Source: Arenicola marina
Taxonomy: Eukaryota > Annelida > Polychaeta > Arenicolidae
NCBI GenBank assembly: GCA_964019135.1
Contig: OZ025265.1
Location: 7,198,318-7,262,317 of the forward strand
Direction: 5' to 3'
DNA: 64,000 nt
Within the stretch, counting starts at the first letter, position 1. Each line of letters opens with the position of its first letter. The notes under the pieces are model-generated. The model was not told the DNA's origin, did no database searches, and saw only the letters and a program-made list of their open reading frames with translations. Shown here one piece after another: positions 1 to 8,688 of the stretch. Made by a program: the position numbers and the translations under genes.

Positions 1-1467
1 AAATGGCGTTTTCGGCAAATAGAATCACTTTTGTTTCGCCAATTTCCTAAATTTGGTTAATCGGGCATGCGCGAACGAGTTCATGATGTTATTGATGCAA
101 AATTTGTCGATTTGGAGGAGAAATAGGCTTTTTTAGTTTCGTAAAAAAGTACTTTTCGGGTACAAATGGCGTTTTAGGCAAATAGAATCACTTTTCTTTC
201 GCCCATTTCCTACATTTGGTTAATCGGGCATGCGCGAAGGAGTCCATGATGTTATTGATGCAAAATTTGTCGATTTGGAGGGGAAGTAGGCTTTTTTAAT
301 TTCGTAAGAAAGTACTTTTCTCGTACAAATGGCGTTTTCGGCAAATAGAATCACTTTTCTTTCGCCCATTTCCTAAATTTGGTTAATCGGGCATGCGCGA
401 ACGAGTCCATGATGTTATTTATGCAAAATTTGTCGATTTGGAGGAGAAGTAGGCTTTTTTAGTTTCGTAAAAAAGTACTTTTCGGGTACAAATGGCGTTT
501 TCGGCAAATAGAATCACTTTTCTTGCGCCCAATTCCTAAATTTGGTTAATCGGGCATGCGCGAAGTAGTCCACGATGTTATTAATGGAAAATTTGTCGAT
601 TTGGAGGAGAAGTAGGCTTTTTTAGTTTCGTAAAAAAGTACTTTTCGGGTACAAATGGCGTTTTCGGCATATAGAATCACTTTTCTATCGCTCATTTCCT
701 AAATTTGGTTAATGGGGCATGCGCGAAATAGTCCATGATGTTATTTATGCCAAAAATTTGGATTTGGAGGAAAAGTAGGCTTTTGTGGTTTCGTAAAAAA
801 GTACTTTTTGGGTACAAATGGCGTTTTCGGAAAATAGAATCACTTCTCTTTCGCCCATTTCCTACATTTGGTTAATCGGGCATGCGCGAAGGAGTCCATG
901 ATGTTATTGATGCAAAATTTGTCGATTTGGAGGGGAAGTAGGCTTTTTTAATTTCGTAAGAAAGTACTTTTCGGGTACAAATGGCGTTTTCGGCAAATAG
1001 AATCACTTTTCTTTCGCCCATTTCCTAAATTTGGTTAATCGGGCATGCGCGAACGAGTCCATGATGTTATTTATGCAAAATTTGTCGATTTGGAGGAGAA
1101 GTAGGCTTTTTTAGTTTCGTAAAAAAGTACTTTGCGGGTACAAATGGCGTTTTCGGCAAATAGAATCACTTTTCTTTCGCCCATCTCCTAAATTTGGTTA
1201 ATCGGGCATGCGCGAAGCAGTCCACGATGTTATTGATGCAAAATTTGTCGATTTGGAGGAGAAGTAGGCTTTTTTAGTTTCGTAAAAAAGTACTTTTCGG
1301 GTACAAATGGCGTTTTCGGCAAATAGAATCACTTTTCTTTCGCCGATTTCTTAAATTTGGTTAATCGGGCATGCGCGAAGGAGTCCACGATGTTATTGAT
1401 GCAAAATTTGTCGATTTGGAGGAGAAGTAGGCTTTTTTAGTTTCGTAAAAAAGTACTTTTCGGGTAC
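1..1467 (+). repeat. Higher-order repeat copy 1 (9 monomers, 1467 bp)
   Basis: The m1 marker TTTCGCC(A/T)ATTTCC starts at 34, and its next occurrence is at 1501, exactly 9 x 163 bp later. Private differences from later copies include TTTCGCCAATTTCC at 34, GTTTTAGGC near 171 and TTTTCTCGTAC near 315. Confidence 0.93.
145..156. other. Perfect 12-bp palindrome in the satellite monomer (example copy)
   Basis: AAAAGTACTTTT equals its own reverse complement. It recurs once per monomer in nearly all canonical units, followed 3 bp later by a second GTAC (CGGGTAC). It could be a dimeric-protein site or simply a property of the founder sequence. In the GT-flanking dimer linkers both GTACs are usually changed to GCAC. 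Confidence 0.7.
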
Positions 1468-2934
1468 AAATGGCGTTTTCGGCAAATAGAATCACTTTTG
1501 TTTCGCCTATTTCCTAAATTTGGTTAATCGGGCATGCGCGAACGAGTTCATGATGTTATTTATGCAAAATTTGTCGATTTGGAGGAGAAATAGGCTTTTT
1601 TAGTTTCGTAAAAAAGTACTTTTCGGGTACAAATGGCGTTTTCGGCAAATAGAATCACTTTTCTTTCGCCCATTTCCTACATTTGGTTAATCGGGCATGC
1701 GCGAAGGAGTCCATGATGTTATTGATGCAAAATTTGTCGATTTGGAGGGGAAGTAGGCTTTTTTAATTTCGTAAGAAAGTACTTTTCGGGTACAAATGGC
1801 GTTTTCGGCAAATAGAATCACTTTTCTTTCGCCCATTTCCTAAATTTGGTTAATCGGGCATGCGCGAACGAGTCCATGATGTTATTTATGCAAAATTTGT
1901 CGATTTGGAGGAGAAGTAGGCTTTTTTAGTTTCGTAAAAAAGTACTTTTCGGGTACAAATGGCGTTTTCGGCAAATAGAATCACTTTTCTTGCGCCCAAT
2001 TCCTAAATTTGGTTAATCGGGCATGCGCGAAGGAGTCCACGATGTTATTAATGGAAAATTTGTCGATTTGGAGGAGAAGTAGGCTTTTTTAGTTTCGTAA
2101 AAAAGTACTTTTCGGGTACAAATGGCGTTTTCGGCAAATAGAATCACTTTTCTATCGCTCATTTCCTAAATTTGGTTAATGGGGCATGCGCGAAGTAGTC
2201 CATGATGTTATTTATGCCAAAAATTTGGATTTGGAGGAAAAGTAGGCTTTTGTGGTTTCGTAAAAAAGTACTTTTTGGGTACAAATGGCGTTTTCGGAAA
2301 ATAGAATCACTTCTCTTTCGCCCATTTCCTACATTTGGTTAATCGGGCATGCGCGAAGGAGTCCATGATGTTATTGATGCAAAATTTGTCGATTTGGAGG
2401 GGAAGTAGGCTTTTTTAATTTCGTAAGAAAGTACTTTTCGGGTACAAATGGCGTTTTCGGCAAATAGAATCACTTTTCTTTCGCCCATTTCCTAAATTTG
2501 GTTAATCGGGCATGCGCGAACGAGTCCATGATGTTATTTATGCAAAATTTGTCGATTTGGAGGAGAAGTAGGCTTTTTTAGTTTCGTAAAAAAGTACTTT
2601 GCGGGTACAAATGGCGTTTTCGGCAAATAGAATCACTTTTCTTTCGCCCATCTCCTAAATTTGGTTAATCGGGCATGCGCGAAGGAGTCCACGATGTTAT
2701 TGATGCAAAATTTGTCGATTTGGAGGAGAAGTAGGCTTTTTTAGTTTCGTAAAAAAGTACTTTTCGGGTACAAATGGCGTTTTCGGCAAATAGAATCACT
2801 TTTCTTTCGCCGATTTCTTAAATTTGGTTAATCGGGCATGCGCGAAGGAGTCCACGATGTTATTGATGCAAAATTTGTCGATTTGGAGGAGAAGTAGGCT
2901 TTTTTAGTTTCGTAAAAAAGTACTTTTCGGGTAC
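1468..2934 (+). repeat. Higher-order repeat copy 2 (9 monomers, 1467 bp)
   Basis: The m1 marker is at 1501 and recurs at 2968. The order m1 to m9 is unchanged and the copy differs from its neighbours at only a few positions, for example GAAGGAGTCCACG near 2030 where copies 1 and 3 have GAAGTAGTCCACG. Confidence 0.93.
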
Positions 2935-4400
2935 AAATGGCGTTTTCGGCAAATAGAATCACTTTTGTTTCGCCTATTTCCTAAATTTGGTTAATCGGGC
3001 ATGCGCGAACGAGTTCATGATGTTATTTATGCAAAATTTGTCGATTTGGAGGAGAAATAGGCTTTTTTAGTTTCGTAAAAAAGTACTTTTCGGGTACAAA
3101 TGGCGTTTTCGGCAAATAGAATCACTTTTCTTTCGCCCATTTCCTACATTTGGTTAATCGGGCATGCGCGAAGGAGTCCATGATGTTATTGATGCAAAAT
3201 TTGTCGATTTGGAGGGGAAGTAGGCTTTTTTAATTTCGTAAGAAAGTACTTTTCGGGAACAAATGGCGTTTTCGGCAAATAGAATCACTTTTCTTTCGCC
3301 CATTTCCTAAATTTGGTTAATCGGGCATGCGCGAACGAGTCCATGATGTTATTTATGCAAAATTTGTCGATTTGGAGGAGAAGTAGGCTTTTTTAGTTTC
3401 GTAAAAAAGTACTTTTCGGGTACAAATGGCGTTTTCGGCAAATAGAATCACTTTTCTTGCGCCCAATTCCTAAATTTGGTTAATCGGGCATGCGCGAAGT
3501 AGTCCACGATGTTATTAATGGAAAATTTGTCGATTTGGAGGAGAAGTAGGCTTTTTTAGTTTCGTAAAAAAGTACTTTTCGGGTACAAATGGCGTTTTCG
3601 GCAAATAGAATCACTTTTCTATCGCTCATTTCCTAAATTTGGTTAATGGGGCTTGCGCGAAGTAGTCCATGATGTTATTTATGCCAAAAATTTGGATTTG
3701 GAGGAAAAGTAGGCTTTTGTGGTTTCGTAAAAAAGTACTTTTGGGTACAAATGGCGTTTTCGGAAAATAGAATCACTTCTCTTTCGCCCATTTCCTACAT
3801 TTGGTTAATCGGGCATGCGCGAAGGAGTCCATGATGTTATTGATGCAAAATTTGTCGATTTGGAGGGGAAGTAGGCTTTTTTAATTTCGTAAGAAAGTAC
3901 TTTTCGGGTACAAATGGCGTTTTCGGCAAATAGAATCACTTTTCTTTCGCCCATTTCCTAAATTTGGTTAATCGGGCATGCGCGAACGAGTCCATGATGT
4001 TATTTATGCAAAATTTGTCGATTTGGAGGAGAAGTAGGCTTTTTTAGTTTCGTAAAAAAGTACTTTGCGGGTACAAATGGCGTTTTCGGCAAATAGAATC
4101 ACTTTTCTTTCGCCCATCTCCTAAATTTGGTTAATCGGGCATGCGCGAAGGAGTCCACGATGTTATTGATGCAAAATTTGTCGATTTGGAGGAGAAGTAG
4201 GCTTTTTTAGTTTCGTAAAAAAGTACTTTTCGGGTACAAATGGCGTTTTCGGCAAATAGAATCACTTTTCTTTCGCCGATTTCTTAAATTTGGTTAATCG
4301 GGCATGCGCGAAGGAGTCCACGATGTTATTGATGCAAAATTTGTCGATTTGGAGGAGAAGTAGGCTTTTTTAGTTTCGTAAAAAAGTACTTTTCGGGTAC
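2935..4400 (+). repeat. Higher-order repeat copy 3 (9 monomers, 1466 bp)
   Basis: The m1 marker at 2968 recurs at 4434. The missing base is one T in the m5 run at about 3737 (ACTTTTGGGT instead of ACTTTTTGGGT). Other private changes are GGGAACAAATGG near 3257 and GGGGCTTGCGCG near 3648. Confidence 0.92.
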
Positions 4401-5215
4401 AAATGGCGTTTTCGGCAAATAGAATCACTTTTGTTTCGCCTATTTCCTAAATTTGGTTAATCGGGCATGCGCGAACGAGTTCATGATGTTATTTATGCAA
4501 AATTTGTCGATTTGGAGGAGAAATAGGCTTTTTTAGTTTCGTAAAAAAGTACTTTTCGGGTACAAATGGCGTTTTCGGCAAATAGAATCACTTTTCTTTC
4601 GCCCATTTCCTACATTTGGTTAATCGGGCATGCGCGAAGGAGTCCATGATGTTATTTATGCCAAAAATTTGGATTTGGAGGAAAAGTAGGCTTTTGTGGT
4701 TTCGTAAAAAAGTACTTTTTGGGTACAAATGGCGTTTTCGGAAAATAGAATCACTTCTCTTTCGCCCATTTCCTACATTTGGTTAATCGGGCATGCGCGA
4801 AGGAGTCCATGATGTTATTGATGCAAAATTTGTCGATTTGGAGGGGAAGTAGGCTTTTTTAATTTCGTAAGAAAGTACTTTTCGGGTACAAATGGCGTTT
4901 TCGGCAAATAGAATCACTTTTCTTTCGCCCATTTCCTAAATTTGGTTAATCGGGCATGCGCGAACGAGTCCACGATGTTATTGATGCAAAATTTGTCGAT
5001 TTGGAGGAGAAGTAGGCTTTTTTACTTTCGTAAAAAAGTACTTTTCGGGTACAAATGGCGTTTTCGGCAAATAGAATCACTTTTCTTTCGCCGATTTCTT
5101 AAATTTGGTTAATCGGGCATGCGCGAAGGAGTCCACGATGTTATTGATGCAAAATTTGTCGATTTGGAGGAGAAGTAGGCTTTTTTAGTTTCGTAAAAAA
5201 GTACTTTTCGGGTAC
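4401..5215 (+). repeat. Truncated higher-order repeat (5 monomers, 815 bp) with two hybrid monomers
   Basis: The m1 markers at 4434 and 5249 are 815 bp apart, which is 5 x 163. One monomer starts as m2 and ends as m5, switching near 4649-4660, so three units are lost. A second starts as m7 and ends as m8 or a similar unit, switching near 4968-4975, so one more is lost. This is the pattern expected from in-register unequal exchange between different monomers. Confidence 0.88.
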
Positions 5216-5654
5216 AAATGGCGTTTTCGGCAAATAGAATCACTTTTGTTTCGCCTATTTCCTAAATTTGGTTAATCGGGCATGCGCGAACGAGTTCATG
5301 ATGTTATTTATGCAAAATTTGTCGATTTGGAGGAGAAATAGGCTTTTTTAGTTTCGTAAAAAAGTACTTTTCGGGTACAAATGGCGTTTTCGGCAAATAG
5401 AATCACTTTTCTTTCGCCCATTTCCTACATTTGGTTAATCGGGCATGCGCGAAGGAGTCCATGATGTTATTGATGCAAAATTTGTCGATTTGGAGGGGAA
5501 GTAGGCTTTTTTAATTTCGTAAGAAAGTACTTTTCGGGTACAAATGGCGTTTTCGGCAAATAGAATCACTTTTCTTTCGCCCATTTCCTAAATTTGGTTA
5601 ATCGGGCATGCGCGAACGAGTCCATGATGTTATTTATGCAAAATTTGTTGATTT
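5216..5654 (+). repeat. Partial higher-order repeat (m1, m2, part of m3) leading into the first GT block
   Basis: Holds m1 (marker at 5249), m2 and the first part of m3. The m3 unit is interrupted at CAAAATTTGTTGATTTG, where GT-L block 1 begins. The same m1-m2-m3 approach precedes the block at 26541. Confidence 0.88.
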
Positions 5655-6431
5655 GCAGGAGTAGCCTGGATGTTGCAGAGTTTTGTAGAATTTGGATGTT
5701 GTAGAATGTTGGAAGTTTGTTGAATGTTGTTGTATGATGTTGGATGTTGTATGATGTTAGATGTAAGAAGTCGGGTGTTGTGGATGTTGTATGATCTTGG
5801 GTGTTGTTGGAAGTTGGATTGTTGTTGTCGCTGGTTGTTGCTCCGTGTTGTTGAACTTGCATCTTTTCCGATGTTGTCGCATTGAGTGCGATTGGGATTG
5901 ATCGTGCGCACCCCGGTTGTTTGATCTTGGATGCTGGTCGATTGTTGCTATTGTTGAATGTTGTTGAGTGTTGTAGAATTTGGATGTTGTAGCATGTGGG
6001 AAGTTTTGTGGGAGGGATGTTGGATGTTGTAGGTTGTTGTATGATCTTGGATATTGTTGAATGTTGGAGTGTTTATGTTGGTATGTTCATGGATGTTGGC
6101 TGTTGTAAGAAGTCGGATGTTGCATGATATCAGATGTTGTTGAATGTTGGATTGTTGTTGTTGCTGGATGTTGTTGAGTGTTGCAGAATCTGGACGCTGG
6201 ATGTTGTAGGATGTTGGATTGCTGCTAGGTGTTGGTTGTTGTAGGATGTTGGGTGTTGCTGACGGTTTGATGTTGACTGTTGGATGTTGTAAGAAGTTGG
6301 GTGATGTGGAATGTTGGGTGTTTTGTGATCCTGGGATAAGCTGTTGGATTGTTGCAGATGCTGGATGTTGTTGAGTGTTGTAGGATTTGGATCTTGTAGG
6401 ATGTTGGATATTGTGGGATGTTAGATTGTTG
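5655..6431 (+). repeat. GT-rich long block 1 (GT-L, class a, 777 bp), type copy
   Basis: This is a degenerate minisatellite made of ATGTTG, TGTTGGA and TTGTAGG words. Positions 5701-5760 contain no C at all. It starts at GCAGGAGTAGCCTGG, replacing GGAGGAGAAGTAGGC of the monomer, and ends at GATTGTTG just before a second copy of CAAAATTTGTCGGTTTG. It carries a C-containing island at 5841-5916. Four diverged copies of a GTAGAATTTGGATGTTG-like word begin at 5685, 5973, 6183 and 6380, so the block itself looks built from ~200-400-bp subrepeats. Open frames across it are a by-product of base bias. No known element ends or domains are seen. Class a is marked by TCGCTGGTTGTTGCTCCG and GGTTGTTTGATC. 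Confidence 0.93.
5841..5916 (+). other. C-containing, CpG-rich island inside GT-L (example copy)
   Basis: Bounded by CTCCGTG and CCCCGGTTG, with seven CpGs in 76 bp inside otherwise C-poor DNA. It holds the 8-bp palindrome GTGCGCAC (5904-5911) and the short hairpin TCGCA-TTGAG-TGCGA (5877-5891). It is present in all 26 GT-L blocks and absent from all 17 GT-S blocks. I cannot match it to a tRNA, 5S or transposon end. No clear pol III A or B box is seen. Confidence 0.75.
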
Positions 6432-6611
6432 CAAAATTTGTCGGTTTGGAGGGGAAGTGGGGTTTTTAGTTTGGTAAAATGCTACTTTTCAGGTACAAAT
6501 GGTGTTTTTGGCAAATAGAATCACCTTTCTTTCGCCCATTTCCTAAATTTGGTTAATTTGGCATGGGCGATGTTAATAACACGATGTTATTGATGCAAAA
6601 TTTGTCGGTTT
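6432..6611 (+). repeat. Single-monomer linker L1 (180 bp), type copy
   Basis: A diverged satellite monomer plus the 17-bp flank duplication, found between GT-L and GT-S or between two GT-S. Marks: AAGTGGGGTTTTTAG, TTTGGTAAAATGCTAC, TTTTCAGGTAC, GGTTAATTTGGCATGGGCG and GTTAATAACACGATG. Other copies: 11185-11364, 17056-17235, 22817-22996, 27318-27497, 31114-31293, 35099-35278, 40942-41121, 46051-46230, 51294-51473, 53038-53217, 57646-57825 and 59443-59622. All 13 are exactly 180 bp. Confidence 0.92.
6575..6591. other. Short perfect hairpin unique to linker L1 (example copy)
   Basis: AATAACA-CGA-TGTTATT is a 7-bp stem with a 3-base loop. Canonical monomers have GAGTCCATGATGTTATT here and lack the left arm. 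The hairpin lies 143 bp after the start of each L1 linker. Confidence 0.75.
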
Positions 6612-7042
6612 GCAGGAGTAGCCTGGATGTTGCAGAGTTTTGTACAATTTGGATGTTGTAGGATGTTGGAAGTTTGTTGAATGTTGTTGTATGATGTTGG
6701 ATGTTGTATGATGTTAGATGTAAGAATTTCGGTGTTGTGGATGTTGTATGATCTTGGGTGTTGTTGGAAGTTGGATTGTTGTTGTTGCTGGATGTTGTTG
6801 TGTGTTGCAGAATCTGGACGCTGGATGTTGTAGGATGTTGGATTGTTGCTAGGTGTTGGTTGTTGTAGGATGTTGGTTTGATGTTGACTGTTGGATGTTG
6901 TAAGAAGTTGGGTGATGTGGAATGTTGGGTGCTTTGTGATCCTGGGGTAAGCTGTTGGATTGTTGCAGATGCTGGATGTTGTTGAGTGTTGTAGGATTTG
7001 GATCTTGTAGGATGTTGGATATTGTGGGATGTTAGATTGTTG
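6612..7042 (+). repeat. GT-rich short block 1 (GT-S, 431 bp), type copy
   Basis: It shares both ends with GT-L but lacks 346 bp: 333 bp lost between two copies of GTTGGATTGTTGTTGT(C/T)GCTGG (5813 and 6146 in the type GT-L), plus a 13-bp loss after TAGGATGTTG. It differs from GT-L by TTTTGTACAATTTGG and AAGAATTTCGGTG. Private change: GTTGTGTGTTGCAG near 6797. Confidence 0.92.
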
Positions 7043-8688
7043 CAAAATTTGTCGGTTTGGAGGAGAAGTGGGGTTTTTAGTTTGGTAGAATGCTACTTTT
7101 CAGGTACAAATGGTGTGTTTGGCAAATAGAATCACTTTTCTTTCGCCCATTTCCTAAATTTGGTTAATCGGGCGTGCGCGAAGGAGTCCATGATGTTATT
7201 TATGCAAAATTTGTCGATTTGGAGGAGAAGAAGGCTTTTTTAGTTTCGTAAAAAAAGTACTTTTCGGGTACAAATGGCGTTTTCGGCAAATAGAATCACT
7301 TTTCTTTCGCCCATTTCCTAAATTTGGTTAATCGGGCATGCGCGAAGTAGTCCACGATGTTATTTATGCAAAATTTGTCGATTTGGACGAGAAGTAGGCT
7401 TTTTTAGTTTCGTAAAAAAGTACTTTTCGGGTACAAATGGCGTTTCCGGCAAATAGAATCACTTTTCTTTCGCCCATTTCTTAAATTTGGTTAATCGGGC
7501 GTGCGCGAGAGAGTCCATGATGTTATTTATGCAAAATTTGTCGATTTGGAGGAGAAGTAGGCTTTTTTAGTTTCGTAAAAAAGTACTTTTCGGGTACAAA
7601 TGGCGTTTTCGGCAAATAGAATCACTTTTCTATCGCTCATTTCCTAAATTTGGTTAATCGGGCATGCGCGAAGGAGTCCATGATGTTATTGATGCAAAAT
7701 TTGTCGATTTGGAGGAGAAGTAGGCTTTTTTAGTTTCGTAAGAAAGTACTTTTCGGGTACAAATGGCGTTTTCGGCAAATAGAATCACTTTTCTTTCGCC
7801 CATTTCCTAAATTTGGTTAATCGGGCATGCGCGAAGTAGTCCATGATGTTATTTATGCAAAATTTGTCGATTTGGACGAGAAGTAGGCTTTTTTAGTTTC
7901 GTAAAAAAGTACTTTGCGGGTACAAATGGCGTTTTCGGCAAATAGAATCACTTTTCTTTCGCCCATTTCCTAAATTTGGTTAATCGGGCATGCGCGAAGG
8001 AGTCCATGATGTTATTAATGGAAAATTTGTCGATTTGGAGGAGAAGTAGGCTTTTTTCGTTTCGTAAAAAAGTACTTTTCGGGTACAAATGGCGTTTTCG
8101 GCAAATAGAATCACTTTTGTTTCGCCAATTTCCTAAATTTGGTTAATCGGGCATGCGCGAACGAGTTCATGATGTTATTTATGCCAAATTTGTCGATTTG
8201 GAGGAGAAATAGGCTTTTTTAGTTTCGTAAAAAAGTACTTTTCGGGTACAAATGGCGTTTTCGGCAAATAGAATCACTTTTCTTTCGCCCATTTCCTACA
8301 TTTGGTTAATCGGGCATGCGCGAAGGAGTCCATGATGTTATTGATGCAAAATTTGTCGATTTGGAGGGGAAGTAGGCTTTTTTAATGTCGTAAGAAAGTA
8401 CTTTTCGGGTACAAATGGCGTTTTCGGCAAATAGAATCACTTTTCTTTCGCCCATTTCCTAAATTTGGTTAATCGGGCATGCCCGAACGAGTCCATGATG
8501 TTATTTATGCAAAATTTGTCGATTTGGAGGAGAAGTAGGCTTTTTTAGTTTCGTAAAAAAGTACTTTTCGGGTACAAATGGCGTTTTCGGCAAATAGAAT
8601 CACTTTTCTTTCGCCCATTTCCTACATTTGGTTAATCGGGCATGCGCGAAGGAGTCCATGATGTTATTTATGCAAAATTTGTCGATTT
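7043..8688 (+). repeat. 163-bp satellite array S2 (10 monomers + 16 bp)
   Basis: 1646 bp. The first monomer carries the GT-flank substitutions (GTGGGGTTTTTAG, AATGCTAC, GGTGTGTTTGG). Later monomers include a GAGAGAGTCCATG variant (near 7507), m1 (TTTCGCCAATTTCC at 8120), an m2 with TTTAATGTCGTAAG and an m3 with CATGCCCGAACG. The order matches S6, which has one extra monomer. Confidence 0.93.

Larger units (their letters stand above)
1..5654 (+). repeat. 163-bp satellite array S1 with 9-monomer higher-order structure
   Basis: About 34.7 head-to-tail monomers. The unit can be read from AAATGGCGTTTTCGGC at position 1 to the next occurrence at 164. Nine monomer variants recur in fixed order (m1 to m9), marked by m1 TTTCGCCTATTTCC with GAGTTCATG, m2 GGAGGGGAAGTAGG with TTTCGTAAGAAAG, m4 TTGCGCCCAATTCC, m5 ATGCCAAAAATTTGG with GCTTTTGTGG, m6 GGAAAATAGAATCACTTC, m7 ACTTTGCGGG, m8 CCCATCTCC and m9 GCCGATTTCTTAAA. 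No GT-rich block and no gene-like sequence is present. The monomer length is in the range common for centromeric satellites of plants and animals, but I do not recognise the family. Confidence 0.95.

Noticed and set aside
141-163. CENP-B-box-like motif (TTCG ... CGGG) in the monomer
   Set aside because: TTTCG and CGGG are present in TTTCGTAAAAAAGTAC...CGGG, but they are 15 bp apart instead of the 7 required, and the central bases do not fit. The half-motif at TTTCGCCC...TCGGG is further off.
1-5654. CRISPR array (regular repeats with a period near 163 bp)
   Set aside because: The whole 163-bp unit is repeated. There are no short repeats with unique spacers, no leader and no cas genes.
5701-5760. 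Degenerate telomeric repeat in the GT-rich words
   Set aside because: No TTAGGG, TTTAGGG or TTAGG tandem arrays are present. The words are ATGTTG/TGTTGGA with irregular spacing.
5566-5862. Recurring minus-strand open frame of 98 codons (and an overlapping 93-codon frame at 5630-5911), one pair per GT-L block
   Set aside because: Plus-strand GT blocks are poor in TTA, CTA and TCA, so minus-strand stops are rare. The predicted proteins are low-complexity N/Q/T/H/P repeats, two frames are open at once, the ends run into satellite, and copies vary by indels of 1, 7, 10 and 13 bp that are not multiples of three.
5841-5916. Pol III promoter or tRNA/5S fragment in the CpG-rich island
   Set aside because: GGTTGTTTGATC only loosely resembles a B box, no A box lies at proper distance, and no cloverleaf can be drawn.
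5655-6431. GT block as a transposon or retroelement
   Set aside because: No terminal inverted repeats, long terminal repeats, poly-A tail or coding domains. The flanking direct repeat is satellite sequence, and all copies share one site and orientation.
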